A stretch of DNA of 64,000 nt from Malaya genurostris (Eukaryota; Arthropoda; Insecta; Diptera; Culicidae): NCBI RefSeq assembly GCF_030247185.1, contig NC_080572.1, positions 158,993,580-159,057,579 of the forward strand. The letters are read 5' to 3'. Below are positions 1 to 13,150 of this stretch, piece after piece; the stretch's first letter is position 1, and each line of letters starts with the position of its first letter. The notes beneath the pieces were generated by a model. It was not told the origin of the DNA, searched no databases, and saw only the letters and a program-made list of their open reading frames with translations. The position numbers and the translations under genes were made by a program.

Positions 1-100
1 CGAGTCGAATTCGAAAGTATAAAGAAATCGTATCAGTTTTATTCATATTCACGACCTCCAGTTATGTCTCTCTTATTACACACCCGTACTTTTATTCTCT
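1..100 (+). repeat. 3' end of PR repeat family
   Basis: This stretch matches, in plus orientation, the terminal ~90 bp of a repeat also seen at 1120-1205, 27151-27240 (minus) and 58853-58950 (minus). The shared core is CACGACNTCCAGTTATGTCT followed by an (T/C)ATTAC(A/C)C(A/C)C motif. The copy is cut by the window edge on the left and runs into mariner-derived sequence on the right. No coding potential is seen. Confidence 0.6.
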
Positions 101-217
101 CAACGTTGGGAACACTTTTATACACATTCTGTCAAATTTTGACGCATATCGTACGATTAGTTTTTGTTTGGCGTCTATACAAAGAAGATGAAAAAGTTTC
201 GTGTGGTGATTTTTATA

Positions 218-906
218 ATGGATGAAAATTTATAACAACGTGCGTGCATCAAATTTTGTGTTGCAAATGGATTTAAGTGTTACGAAACGTTGAAAATGTT
301 AGAAAAGGCCTTTGGTGAATCGTGTCTTGGAAAAACACAGGCATACGAGTGGTATAAACGCTTCAAAGGTGGTCGTACAAGCTTGGATCATGATGAGATC
401 CCTGGCCACCCAACAACATCTGTTACTGAAGAAAACATTGAATCGGCGAAGCAAATCGTTTTGCAAAATCGTTCTGTACCGATTAGAGAGATTGCTGTGT
501 TGTTGGGCATCTCTTATGGATCAGCCGAACACATTTTAACTGACGTTTTGGTTTTGAAACGCATAGCTTCTCGGCTGGTGCCAAAAAAGCTGAATTTCAC
601 GATAATGCGCCGGCTCACACAGCGTTGGTTGTGTCGCAGTTTTTGGCCAAAAACTCAACCAATATCATCAACCAGGCACCGTACTCTCCAGATATGGCAC
701 CGTATGACTTTTTCCTTTTCCCCAGACTCAAATTGCCATTGCGGGGAACGCGTTTTGAGACCATAAAGACCATAAAAGAGAATTCACTGTGTGAACTAAG
801 AACCATACCTTCGGCGGCCTATAAAACTTGTATGGAAAATTGGATCAAGCGTTGGCATGCATGTATTGCCGCAGAAGGAGAGTACTTTGAAGGCGATAAT
901 AAATAA
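218..906 (+). pseudogene. mariner (DD34D-type) transposase, internally deleted
   Basis: This is a cut-and-paste transposase relic of the IS630-Tc1-mariner superfamily. The likely original ATG is at 218; an in-frame TAA follows four codons later, and the mariner helix-turn-helix domain then reads on through motifs such as KTQAYEWYKRFKGGRTS to about 575 (LVPKKLNF). The reading frame then jumps into the C-terminal part, which begins with the HDNAPAHTA motif carrying the second catalytic Asp. SPDMAPYDFFLFP, which carries the third, and the usual C-terminal WIKRWHACIA...GDYFEGDN-like end follow. The segment with the first catalytic Asp (about 150 residues by comparison with full mariners) is missing and the two halves are in different frames, so the gene is dead. 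I could not identify convincing terminal inverted repeats. Confidence 0.85.
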
Positions 907-979
907 ATTTATTAAAAATTGAAATTTTGCGTTTTTTAATAAAATTCCTGATCTTTTTTGATCATAAGGTATATAGGTG

Positions 980-1205
980 TAGAATAGTAGCTGTTTAATG
1001 TAAGTAATCTGTACTTTAATGTAAATGCATCACTTCAAACTCTATTAGTGAAAAAGGGGAAAGCTTACACAATTCATACAATCAATCAACTAACTGATAT
1101 TCGGAAAAGTGATGGGAGCGTGCCAGTTTTTTCTCCTATTCACGACATCCAGTTATGTCTCTGACATTACCCATCCGCCTTTTTTTCTATTCAATTAGGG
1201 TCAGA
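980..1205 (+). repeat. PR repeat family, 3' terminal ~220 bp
   Basis: The segment aligns by eye with the reverse complement of 58853-59045 from the TTTAATGTAA(C/G)TAATCTGTAC motif to the end TCTGACATTACCCATCCGCC followed by a T-run. It is the second PR end in the first 1.2 kb; the deleted mariner lies between the two, so one PR end may have been duplicated or the mariner may sit between two PR copies. Confidence 0.6.
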
Positions 1206-2900
1206 AATAAACCGTGTACGGTCCGGCCGGGAGTGCAAGTCCAGTCGGGATAGTTTTTAATACGGGTCTTGTTCCGTAGGGTTTGTCATGACACGGTATT
1301 GTATCCGCACGGGTAAAAGATCTGGATACCAGCAAGTGATTTCAAAGACAGGGAAAGAGAATGATGCTTATCTTAAAAATAAATAGCCTCCAATGCCTGT
1401 TCTTGGCTGATCGGTGTGCTCCAAAACTCGGCCGCTGGGGCCACGCGTTGGTTGAATTGTAGTTGTGCTTGTCTGCATGACATGTGAGTATCTGTCCAAT
1501 CAATATAGTTTCCATGAATGGTACTTCCTGGGTCCTTTATTTATTTATTTATTTAATGAATAAATGTAAATAAATAAATAAATAAATAAATAAACGAAAT
1601 ATGAATTCATATGAGATGTTAAGTAACAATAATATCTGACAATCTTATGGAACAGATGGGGCTAGACCGGATATGTGGTTAAACCGAACAGCTTAAATGT
1701 TTTATAAACCTGCTCTCCCCTATATTATGAAAACACCTCCCGAATTTTTTTTCTGGATACGCGCCTGGATAGAAGAGATACATATTACAAAGACGTAAAT
1801 ATTATAATAGAGATATTCTTTTATATTAACCTTCTAAATGATTTTCACTACTCATTTTGCCTGAGTGTACAGTTAGTAATATAGGACAGTTATGCGTAAA
1901 GCGGCAGTATACGTACTGCCGTACGTAATATAATTATTGTTTATTATTTACTGAGCTAGAATTTCCAGTAGACTATTTTTAGTATTGTTTGTAAATTTAT
2001 GATATTAAAGGAATTAGTAATGATTTTATTGCAAGAATTTTACTGTTCCTATCGTTCAACTACTATTCTTTCTGCTTGAGATACGAAGCGGCGGAATGAG
2101 AAGTTTTTATATCTGCGCAATCCACCTGAGGTTACCGCATTATTATAATCGAGAAAAGTGCTTGTATATATTGGTATTATAACAAACTGATGCATTAACA
2201 TTTGGAGTACAAACAATAAAATAAAACAAATATTTTGAACAGGAATGGTTTAACCATCCAGTTTTACATGTACCCTTTTTGGTCTAAAGCAACAATACAT
2301 AGCAAATAATTATAAACTACTATTATAACATTTGTATCAATGTTGTTAACATTACAGCATAATTGTTTGCCTCTTTGTATTTGATGTTTGGTCTAGCTAA
2401 GTTATGTGATAGAAAAGTCAATAGTAATCCTACATGGCTTTAATTATGTTTGAAAATATTTATTGCTCCAAATTCATTACTTCGTGAATTAAGCACCGGA
2501 TATTTAAGTTCTTGTGTAGTAGGAAGGATTTCGTAACTTATTTTCTTAGTCATAGATGAATATATTTTAAATTCATGGTGTATAGATAACTTGAGAAGGC
2601 ACTTTTTATAATTAAAAATTACAGACGATACAAGAGGAGTTGTTCATCTAGAATCAATTTCAGGATACATAATTTTACTACTAATATATCGGGAAGTTTT
2701 AAAGGTTTGTAATATGATGAGAACTGATGTCGAACAATAGTTGAGTGGATTACAAAACTTGGAGATTCTCACAGTTTTTGAATTTAGAATCTTCTTTTCC
2801 AAAAATCCATGTTATCATTTGTCGAGCTTTCATAGAGGCGCGCACAACACTTCGATTTTTATACCAATGTGCTGGAGAAGATTCTCGGGATCCCTATAAA
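1206..2900. other. intergenic/intronic, no gene recognised
   Basis: I see no conserved coding sequence here. It holds a palindromic simple repeat, (TTTA)n followed by (TAAA)n, at about 1536-1595. A decayed hAT-MITE right end lies at about 1725-1770 (CACCTCCCGAA ... CTGGATACGCGCCTGG), which resembles the termini at 16681-16718 and 33201-33234. The next RGK coding exon to the left was searched for by eye and not found. Confidence 0.5.
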
Positions 2901-2964
2901 AATATTTTCAATGAAAATAGTTATTAATTACTATCGAAAATTTAATTAATTCTCCTTCTATTAC

Positions 2965-3098
2965 TTGCACTGCACAATGAGCTTTTTTAAGACGTATTTG
3001 AGTCAGTACACCTGCTAGAAGTTCATCAACATTGTGGTTTATTGCTACCGATACTTCAATGAACTTAATTCGGTGTGTGCAAGCCATGCATTTACCAT
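2965..3098 (-). CDS. RGK-family small GTPase, C-terminal G-domain exon
   Basis: This exon continues the GTPase after a 54-bp intron (3099-3152). The acceptor is TTTTAG at 3100-3099, and the first two bases complete the codon started in the upstream exon. It encodes DGKCMACTHRIKFIEVSVAI followed by NHNVDELLAGVLTQIRLKKA. The EVSVAINHNVDEL segment is the G5 (SAK-like) region in the form typical of RGK proteins, and QIRLKK is the usual end of the G domain. I place the exon end at a GTAATA donor (intron begins at 2964). Reading on gives a stop at 2908, but those residues do not resemble an RGK tail. The basic C-terminal tail is therefore expected on a further exon beyond the window's left side. 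Confidence 0.85.
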
Positions 3099-3152
3099 CT
3101 AAAACATGAAGAGAGGTATTGGCGAACATGTTTGACGAACTGTATCAGTTAC

Positions 3153-3333
3153 CTTGCGAAGAAACAGCACGTGACCGAGCCAGGTCAATTTTGTTGGCAA
3201 CTAGAATTATTGGACGACTTCGTGTAAGGTCCATGTCATGCAATATGTTAAGAAGCTGCTCTGCTCGACTGAAGGTTGCTTTGTCTACCACTGAAAAAAC
3301 CACCAGAAATGCATCCGCTTTGGCCAATTCATC
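3153..3333 (-). CDS. RGK-family small GTPase, central G-domain exon (G4)
   Basis: This 181-bp exon has a polypyrimidine tract and TTTGTAG acceptor at 3340-3334 and a CAAG|GTAACT donor at 3152. It encodes DELAKADAFLVVFSVVDKAT, then SRAEQLLNILHDMDLTRSRP, then IILVANKIDLARSRAVSSQ. The NKID box is the G4 guanine-specificity motif, and LARSRAVS is a hallmark of Rad/Gem/Kir-type GTPases. RGK proteins bind voltage-gated calcium-channel beta subunits and regulate channel surface activity and the cytoskeleton at the plasma membrane (family knowledge). It joins the exon at 48289-48374 in phase 0 across a 45-kb intron. Codons are intact, in contrast to the TE genes around it. Confidence 0.88.
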
Positions 3334-3589
3334 CTACAAATAGAAAAAAAAGGATCAAATTAAAACCATGGGAGGAAAATATAAATTTGAGTAATATAGG
3401 AATATACTTCATCAATCACAAAATCAAACTGAACCAATGAAAGCAACATGGAAAATGTATAGATTAACAGGAATCAGAACAAATTGGCTCAAATGGCACG
3501 TTCCCCTTGTGCTCATTGAAAATGTTCCGTTAGGCTTTAGGTAGTTTTTTTTTATTGAACTTTGAGTTAAAATTAAATTATTAAGATTT

Positions 3590-4180
3590 AAATTGGGTGT
3601 TCAGCCACAAGTGGTGACATTTCAGCCCTATATAAATTGCGTGTTTGCTGCATTTGGTGTAATTTTCCATTTTGACAGATGATCGCTGAAAATATTTAAG
3701 CTTCTTTGTAGGCGACTGCCGATCACTTTTAGATTTCTACCTGTGGCTAACAGACTTGTGTCGTCACAGAATAGCGATTTCTGACAACCAACGGGGAGAT
3801 TGGAGCTACACAGAAAAAAATTATGAATTTTACAGGTGACAGAATTCTACATCATAATGTTGATCATGTTTCAGTGAGACTTCATTTTCAATAGGACTCA
3901 CAACGTTCAAATTAAAATTATGGACACTCTCGAACTGCTGAGTAAGTTTTTGAGCTTTTTCATTATTTGTAAGTAATATTTGATTTTCTTCCTTGAGAGC
4001 AGGAATTGGTTTTTGAGGTTTCTTAAGAACCTTAGAATGATTTCCAAAATGGTTTAGAATGTGATTTAATTTGTTCAACTTCTTTAGCGAAATTTTCATT
4101 TCGCAAAAGAGTAAATCTATGTTTTTCATAGCAGGATCATGAGAACGTTGATATTGTCGTCGACGAAAATTCTTCAACCG
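3590..4180 (-). pseudogene. Jockey-clade non-LTR RT remnant, internally deleted
   Basis: From right to left the segment encodes the region upstream of the RT (RRRQYQRSHDPAMKN, then KPIPALKEENQILLTNNEKA and NVVSPIENEVSL). After a junction at 3812-3860 it continues into nucleotides that match the RT core of the Jockey fragment at 48060-48265 (for example CTGTGGCTAACAGACTTGTG). The matching core also lacks about 30 bp between GTTGTCAGAAATC and the 5' part. All frames are broken. The two fragments lie at opposite ends of the RGK giant intron and belong to the same subfamily. Confidence 0.75.
3809..3862. repeat. single end of a TA-type MITE
   Basis: ACACAGAAAAAAATTATGAA followed by TTTTACAGGTGACAGAATTC matches the left terminus of the MITE at 48885-49156. 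Only one end is recognisable, and it sits exactly at the junction between the two Jockey pieces. Confidence 0.45.
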
Positions 4181-4603
4181 AATGAGCAGTTGTAATTATG
4201 GGCTGGTTAGTGCTTTCATATGTTTATTTCATCCACAATCCGGTGATTATTGCTTTGAGTGCTTTTGATTACGTGGAACATAAAATTATCCATGCGTCTC
4301 GAAAATAAACTGTCTGGTGCGGTTAAACGGAACCTATGTTTCAATTCTACTTCTTTTCACTTTTTTTAAATAGAAAACTTTCGATATATGTAGCGAAACA
4401 ATCAAATAGATTTCAGTAATGACTCTACAGTCAGTATCAACATAATTTATTTTGAACTGCAGGTGACTTGGTACAAAAACTAATGCATGATTTCCATGCC
4501 ACAAATTGGTTACACAACTGGGTAGATAATTTGTGTAAAAAGCTTGATGTAATGGATGCTTTTCACAATTTTTCAAAAATGTTCGCCTTAGCCCTGTTCT
4601 CTC

Positions 4604-4760
<157 letters not shown>

Positions 4761-4789
4761 TAATAATTTTTTTTAAATGTACTGGTAAA

Positions 4790-5060
4790 TTCATTTAGTT
4801 AGCAGATCTTGTTAATTGGTGAATATATAGTCCTATATATAGGGCTACTAGAAAAGCTCCAAAAACGGAACTCACTTTCTCAGCAACGGTAAACTGATTT
4901 TCACAAATCATGATTCAAATTAAAGCTGTCATTGCCTTTAAAGATATTGAAATTATATGGCGATGCGCTACGTGCTTTACGGAAGAAGAAGACTCCATCG
5001 CCTTTGCTCAGTTCGCAGCGTGCTTTGTGCAATTTCATGCAGCACGCAGCGTTGCCACAT
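4790..5060. repeat. dispersed repeat, copy 1 (pair with 6960-7290)
   Basis: This shares an ordered set of motifs with 6960-7290: an (A)GATCT(T)GTTAATT block, GGGCTACTAG/GGGACTACTAG, TTTCTCAGCAACGGT, AATCATGATTCAAATTAA and AGCGTGCTTTGT..GTTGCCACATT. The copies are degenerate and non-coding. I do not recognise the family. Confidence 0.6.
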
Positions 5061-5227
5061 TTGAATCTACGATGTTCAATTTGCTATTCTTAGAAGAAAA
5101 TCTTTCCATCTTATAAAAAGAAATTTTAGGAATCAATGAATTACGCTAAAATAATAGCAAAAAAAGTTTATATAGATAAACCGTCATTAGTAGATGGGAC
5201 CCATTGTAGTGTTAAGCATCCTTGATA

Positions 5228-5480
5228 TTCTTTTTTATTGCCTTTCTCATATAGAAAGGCTATGTAATCGCTGTGAAAACCGATTTTTTAATCGAGGCCC
5301 GGAGCTCACAAAATGTCTGTGTGTGTATGTATGTATGTGATTAATAATGTCACTCAATTTTCTCAGAGATGGCTGAACCGATTTTTACAAACTTAGATTC
5401 AAATGAAAGGTCTTATGACCTCATACCTTTTTTTGAATTTCATTTGGATCCGACTTTTTGTTCCGGAATTACAAGGAAAT
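5228..5480. repeat. degenerate GATTCAAATGAAAGGTC dispersed repeat unit
   Basis: The unit begins at GCCTTTCTCATATAGAAAGG and includes a (GTAT)n stretch, CTCAGAGATGGCTGAACCGA, and CTTAGATTCAAATGAAAGGT. Related units occur at 9630-10113, 13160-14150, 15240-15460, 46330-46900, 47215-47490 and 62700-63800. It is non-coding. Confidence 0.6.
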
Positions 5481-5570
5481 ATGCGCAAACTTAGATCCGA
5501 CTGTCGATTCCGGTATTAATGTCACTTCTGATTTGACAGAAACTTAGTTTTATCCTTCCACTGAACGAAA

Positions 5571-6009
5571 ATGGTTGTGTATTTGCTTGAGGAACACGTG
5601 AAAATAGTGCAGTTTTACTTTGAAAATCATGGTAATGTTGCGGAATGTGTGCCAAAAAATCATCTTCTCGGATGAGGCACATTTTCATTTCGGCGGGTAT
5701 GTTAATGAGCAAAATTGTCGGACGGAAAACCTGCACGTTATTATGGAGAAGCCGATGCATCCTCAGAGAGTGACGGTTTGGTGCGGCATCATTGGGCTAT
5801 TTTTCTTCGAAAATGAGGCAGGAGCCGCCGCCATGATCAATGGCGAGCGCTACCGCGCCATAATTAGCGATTGGTTCTTCCCGTTACTTGGAGAGAAAGA
5901 CTTGGACACCATTGGGTTCCAACAAGACGGCGCTCCGTGCCACACAGCCAACGCTCCGTTTGAGATTCTGCGCACAGTCTTCGGAGATCGAATTTCAAAT
6001 ATCGTTTGA
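5571..6009 (+). pseudogene. Tc1/mariner-superfamily transposase fragment (DDE domain)
   Basis: The start MVVYLLEEHVKIVQFYFENH is a typical N-terminal helix start for this group. After about 22 codons the frame shifts, and the sequence jumps to the catalytic domain with IIFSDEAHFHFGGYVN (first Asp), HPQRVTVWCGI, and GFQQDGAPCHTA (second Asp). It ends at about residue 150, before the third acidic residue. Most of the DNA-binding domain and the C-terminus are gone, so it cannot be functional. The end at 6009 is followed by ATCGATTAAT-rich sequence. Confidence 0.8.
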
Positions 6010-7810
6010 TCGATTAATTGCACTAATCGATTAATGATTAATAGCAATCGATTACACTAATCGACTCCTCTATTATTAATCGAATACCTAATAATCGATT
6101 AATACAAAAAATCAGACATCACTACTTGCGATTTCGATATTTAAACTTCTTTTAACAAGTTTGGTACAAGTTTTGTATGCAAGCAATTATTTTTATAGTG
6201 TTAAGTTTCTCTACCATGCAGCGATTTCGGTTGAAGCGATAAACTTTTTCTCATTATCAATCAAGTTCATCTTACAAAAATTAGAAATTAATCTTAAGCA
6301 CGCAAAATTTACCCTGGGGTAGTTGTCAATTTCTCAGGCGAAACAACATAACATGGAATTCCATCCGAGCTTGCATACCAATTAAAGTTTCAAACCGTTT
6401 TATGTCACTTTTTATTTTGCTGTCTAGCAACAACCTACCTCTAGCACGCGTAGGACTGAAACATTAGCTTTAATTTCGCTTCTATTTATAGATTCGCGTG
6501 CTTCCAACAGCTTCGCTTTTGCATCGATTGACCAATCAGGGCGATGCTTTCCCTTTGATATATCGCTTACTACTTCAAAACCGTCGTCTATGGCTGGGAA
6601 ATTCGGTATGCCGGAGATTTTTAGTAGACAAAATAAGACAATGCTCGCTACTAATCAAAATTTTATTCATATATAATTGAAAATACGTGGCTTGATACAT
6701 TCAAATCGAAACATAGAAATATTTCCTATCAAATGATGAAATAATATTAATAATTGATACAAAATAGACTGAGCTGTAAGTGTTTAAAACCTGACCACAT
6801 TTCTAAGTGTATTTTTCCTTGAGTTTCTAATTTGCACCCCTATATAGAAAATAAAGAAGTGTTCCACATCAAAAAAGTTACATGGCGGACCCTGTACAGT
6901 GAGATTAGTGAAAATTTTCAATTTCAGAGTACGAGGTGCACATTTATATAAAACTTATTGCAAAATCCATCTGGTTGGTAGATCTAGTTAATTATATAAT
7001 AACAATATATAAAACTATTTTGGGACTACTAGTCCTCGGTTTCCGCTTCCGAAAGCACCGATAATTGTGAAGAAAATTTCCAAAACAGAACTCATTTTGG
7101 TTTCTCAGCAACGGTTAAACAGGTTTTCACGAATCATGATTCAAATTAATGCTCTTATTGTCTTGAATTATACTATGCAATGTCATTCAAAATGACTATG
7201 TAAAACTAGAACACGTTGGTACGTGCTCCGTCCGTAGCGTGCTTTGTTTAATTTTGTATAGCGTGCAGGGTTGCCACATTAAAAAAAATTTTACCTCTTC
7301 CCGACCATAAGATGTGCGGGACGAAATATATCAGTACAAGACAATATTTTAGCTATTTTGGGTACAAATTAAGAGAATATCCCCAGAAAAATATAGCATG
7401 GTGCATAAGTTTCCTATAATTTCATGGGAAATATTTTTCCCTATGATTCTTAGAAATAAATAAAAGAAAAGTTGGGTTTATTATATCGTAATTTAATTTA
7501 TTGATTTAATTGCTTTAGTTATCAGAATAGTAAAATAAATAGTTAGTTATGGCATTCTACGAAACGATTTCATGTACTTGCACACGTTGCACATAACACA
7601 TTTTTAATGTGTTCTATTTTCTATACGTCATTTTTCACAAACTTTTTTAGTGCAATAAAGACTTATAGTTCTTTTTACTTATTCGTTCAGAAACACATTT
7701 GTCGCCTTGGAAATAAGTTTTCTTTAACATTCAGTAAAAAAACATCGATTAATTACTATTTGAAAAATTTATAACGATTTTTATAGAAGGGAAAAATATT
7801 TCCATTGAGC
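6010..7810. other. no gene recognised; small repeats
   Basis: At 6005-6110 the motif ATCGATTA recurs at least five times in both orientations. At about 6878-6895, TTACATGGCGGACCCTGTA resembles an isolated terminus of a Tc1/mariner element (compare CAGGGTCCGGC at 41774). Position 6960-7290 is the partner of the 4790-5060 repeat. Nothing coding was seen in the rest. Confidence 0.45.
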
Positions 7811-7815
7811 GTTAA

Positions 7816-9107
7816 GGTTCACGTCACGTTCACGTCATCACGTTTTTGATCAATTATTCAAAAACTAGACCGATTTTCGAAAAACCAAAAACACTTAAGT
7901 TCTGGAAATCAAATTTATCATAACTAAATATTCTTAGAATTTTGAAATTTTGCTTTGCCGAGCCGTAATTGGTTTTTGAAATGTATAAACGGTTACTGTT
8001 CCGTTCCACGAGGATGATTTTAGAACTGAAAAGTAGTGGTTGTAGCAGAATTTCACAAAGAATCTGAAAATTCAACTCAAAATTATAAAATATTTGCTAA
8101 AACAACCGAAATTTGAAAAAGTTTACATAAACTTTTCCACATTTTTTTATTGCTTGCGCGCTGCTGTTTCGTATTGAGGTGGTGTGAGAAATGCAAGGTG
8201 GGCACGGTGGCATTATATCGTGAGCAAAAATTACACATAAAATAATGACGCGAATTTATGCAGCATTGGGTTTTGTGTTGAAATAAAAACTAGTTGAATA
8301 CAATAAAATGGGTATTGTAAGAAATCGTTTATTTTCTAAGTAACTGTCATTTATAATGCTAATAATGTCCAATTCTGTTGAGTTCAATGCATTGCAAGGT
8401 CTTGGTATTACATTTATTGTTGAATATGACCATTTGTTTCAACAAACTTCGCAGACAAGGAGTGGCGGAATACTGAATCCACACCAGGAAAATGTCTGGG
8501 TTTGGAAGTCTTGGAATTACATTCCTTTTGAGAAATATGACCTTTCTGTTTTAACAGACTTCCCAGCCGACTCATAGCATAGCTTCGATTACATGGCTAG
8601 TGCTACGATTCTATTGACACAACAGAAATAATACTTTTTACTTATTCTAAGATGATAATGAAAGTCAATTAGAATGGAATATATTGGCATTGAATGTATT
8701 CGATAAGTAAATTCGACCGCGCTCTATCATGCGAGTCAAGTAAATACTTTTACGTAAATTCTATCTCATCGGCGGGAAGGGCCTGGTGAACGACTGGCAA
8801 AGATATCGAAAATACTTGAATGTTATCTCGTCTTCAATCGTTCTTTTGAAGGAGAATCCATGCTTGCTACTAAACTCAGGCATATGCATGGTTAGCAAGT
8901 TGGTCAATACATATACATATAGCCTCATGTTAGTCATTCATAATTACTCATGATTTATAGCTCTAGTGTAAGAGTAATCACTAACAATAACGATTGATTT
9001 AGCATATATTCAAAGTGTGAAGGATTCAAAAATCCATTACGTCCAGTCATTGAAAAAAGTTCTTGTTTCTATGTTCCGTTTTTCTTGGTATGACGCTACA
9101 TTTCACC
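7816..9107 (-). mobile_element. TTAA-flanked non-autonomous element, copy B (1.29 kb)
   Basis: The element is bounded by TTAA at 7812-7815 and 9108-9111 and aligns in inverse orientation over most of its length with 34192-35585. Right terminus (reverse complement) reads GGTGAAATGTAGCGTCATA, the same as copy A; the left terminus GGTTCACGTCACG is diverged. The TTAA boundary suggests piggyBac-like mobilisation, but a TA target with an AGGTGAAATG terminus cannot be excluded. No transposase is visible. A 73-codon frame at 7854-8075 is shared with copy A but shows no sign of selection. Confidence 0.65.
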
Positions 9108-9537
9108 TTAAGGGGTTAAATCAACACACAGACGTTCCTAGGCTATGGTGCTCACTTGGTCACTGTTTTTTTGTACTGATTCAAATAGATTATATAAAAT
9201 TGTCCTTATAATGTGTAGTTGTGTTTTATTATTTAGTTGTTGTTTTTGTAATGATAATGGTCATAGATCTGGTTTTGTGATAGTGTAAATTGTGTGCTCG
9301 TGTGTTTTAGCACTTTTTGTAATGGTCGGTATGGAATGTAATGGTAATAATTCTAATAGTAATGTAACAATTTTATAATGGTAATAGTAATAACAATAAT
9401 AATAATCTTTTAAGTGGGTTTACCTGTTGGGTACTTGAAACGCATAAAATCTCAAACGGGCATTTTCTGATTCCGGGATGTTTTTGCCTTTCTCCAAGTG
9501 TCACATACCATTCGACTCAGTTCATCAAGCTGAGCAA

Positions 9538-9540
<3 letters not shown>

Positions 9541-9610
<70 letters not shown>
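9541..9610. repeat. (GT)n microsatellite
   Basis: About 33 GT dinucleotides, immediately left of the 329-bp repeat array. Confidence 0.95.
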
Positions 9611-9614
<4 letters not shown>

Positions 9615-9629
9615 CAAATAATATCACTA

Positions 9630-10113
9630 GGTTTCCTCAGAGATGGCTGAACCGATTTTTTACAAACTTAGATTCAAATGAAAGGTCTCGTGGTCCCATA
9701 CGGAATTCCTGAATTGCATCCGGATCCGATTATCGGTTCCGGAGTTATAGGGTAAAGTGTGTTCCATATTGTACATCGTCACTTAAACCGGCGAAACAAA
9801 AAACGTAAAAAAATTTCTAAACTGGTCTCAAAACAACACAAATCGATAGTCATTATCAGTAGGCAACTAAACAAACTGAATCCGGCTATCCTGGTTCCCG
9901 GTATCCGGTTCCGGAAGTACCGGAAATAGTGGTCATATATACCAAAATGGATCTCACTCACTTTTCTCAGCGATGGTTTGACCGATTTTCACAAACTTAG
10001 ATTCAAATGAAAGGTCTTCCGGTCCCATACGGAATTCCTGAATTTCATCCGGATCCTACTTCCGGTTCCGGAGTTATAGGGTGAAGTGTGTTCAATATTG
10101 TACACCGTCACTT
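9630..10113. repeat. ~329-bp tandem repeat array, left part
   Basis: Successive CCGTCACTT marks at about 9781 and 10110 give a period near 329 bp. The unit contains CACTTTTCTCAGCGATGGTT, GATTCAAATGAAAGGTCTTC, GGAATTCCTGAATT and a CCGGTTCCGGAAGTACCGGA palindromic stretch. The array continues at 13151 after an insertion whose 11-bp target duplication is CACCGTCACTT (10103-10113 and 13151-13161). Confidence 0.85.
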
Positions 10114-10164
10114 TTTTTATTTAAAAGGTATTTTTATTCAGGCCTATTTGCGTACAAGCTTTAT

Positions 10165-12048
<1,884 letters not shown>

Positions 12049-12071
12049 TATTTGCGTACAAGCCTTATGTG

Positions 12072-13031
12072 GCCGAATTAGCCGATTTTTTACATAATAC
12101 ATTTTTTAAAGTGGATCTCGTTGTCACTCTTTTCCTAGGAGGAGAGAAGCTTTCCATTTCCCTCCTGCGAGGGTTGAGGGGCACTTTGTTCGTGACTCGT
12201 CTCGTCATCCATTGCCGCATCGGTGGTTTTGTTGTTGATTTCCGTCTTCTCTTCGTTTTCCTTGATGTTCGCAGTCTTGAGCTTGTTGCTAGTTGCTGTA
12301 GATGCGCCTTGTTGTACATTGGTTGCAGTTGCTGGTTGGTTTGATGGTGAAACAGGAGTACTGCGCTCACTAGTTTCCATTGTTGAACGGTTGACCTTGT
12401 CTTTGGTTGAAGATGTCCTTTTCGTAGTTTCGGTGCAAGGTTTACCGTAGTGTGCAGGTTGTTCACAAAACTGGCATGTAACCAGCTGATTTTCATAGGT
12501 AATCAGCGTTTTACACGGATGTGTCCCACCTTGACAACAAATGATGTAAGATGGAATTGCTTTACGTAGATGCATACGTACCACTCGCACGCCATTCCGG
12601 ATACCGGGGAAAAAATTTCGCCATACTTCCCTTTAGATGGAAAGGATTTCACCGTACCGTTACATATTCTCCCGAACGTACTGATCGGTGACCTGCGGGG
12701 AGAGATCATGCACGCGTACTTCTATGGCATTGTCCACCATGTGCACAGGAATTTTGTATCTAATGTTATCACTCTCAACACTGTGAACCTCGTTGTTAAC
12801 CGAAGCGAATGCAATTGCATCGCTTTCACGTTTAAACATAATGTACACACAGTTAGACGCCTTGTTGAATTGAATCTCACTTACTTTATTAGCGTCTAGA
12901 TGCATTCGTTCTTTAAGTAAGATTTCAATTTCATTTGCTGCTGGTCTAACTTTGCAACGCTTGAAATCTTTACAAATTGATTTTGGTCTTGTAGGCCAAG
13001 ATTCCGGCTTTGTTAAATCGTATTTGACCAT
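12072..13031 (-). pseudogene. non-LTR ORF1 (gag-like) nucleic-acid-binding protein
   Basis: ORF1 proteins coat retrotransposon RNA. From ATG at 13031 the frame reads MVKYDLTKPESWPTRPKSIC, then an RRM-like stretch with VSEIQFNKASNCVYIMFK and IEVRVHDLSPQVTDQYVREN. After a frameshift and stop codons around 12600-12665 it continues with VRVVRMHLRKAIPSYI, a CQFCEQPAHYGKPC zinc knuckle and a Ser/Thr/Glu-rich tail ending near 12135. The initiator and full 5' end suggest a once-active promoter. The stops make it non-functional. Confidence 0.8.
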
Positions 13032-13150
13032 TCCGTACACTCTATTGTTCACTGTACTGTATTGTATTTGTTTCTGTTGTTTCGACCGTATATGATTTGC
13101 GACCGTAAATAATTTTCGACTGCGTCGTGTGAGATGCGAGCACGAACTGA

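Noticed and set aside
1201..1330. GC-richer segment resembling an RNA gene
   Set aside because: No tRNA or rRNA arms, boxes or anticodon arrangement could be traced.
2908..2964. In-frame C-terminus of the RGK protein reading to a stop at 2908
   Set aside because: The residues after QIRLKKA do not resemble the basic RGK tail and a GTAATA donor precedes them, so this is more likely intron read-through.
3119..3343. Plus-strand 74-codon frame over the RGK exon
   Set aside because: It is the antisense shadow of the minus-strand exon, which has the conserved NKID box and splice sites.
9779..9961. Frames repeated at 9779, 13140 and 13481 (MSEIHFGIYDHYF-like)
   Set aside because: They recur because they lie in the tandem repeat unit and change with unit indels; not a gene family.
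12065..12496. Overlapping Arg/Lys/Thr-rich frames around the LINE ORF1
   Set aside because: They are shadow frames of the ORF1 C-terminal tail, which is recognised by its CCHC knuckle in a different frame.
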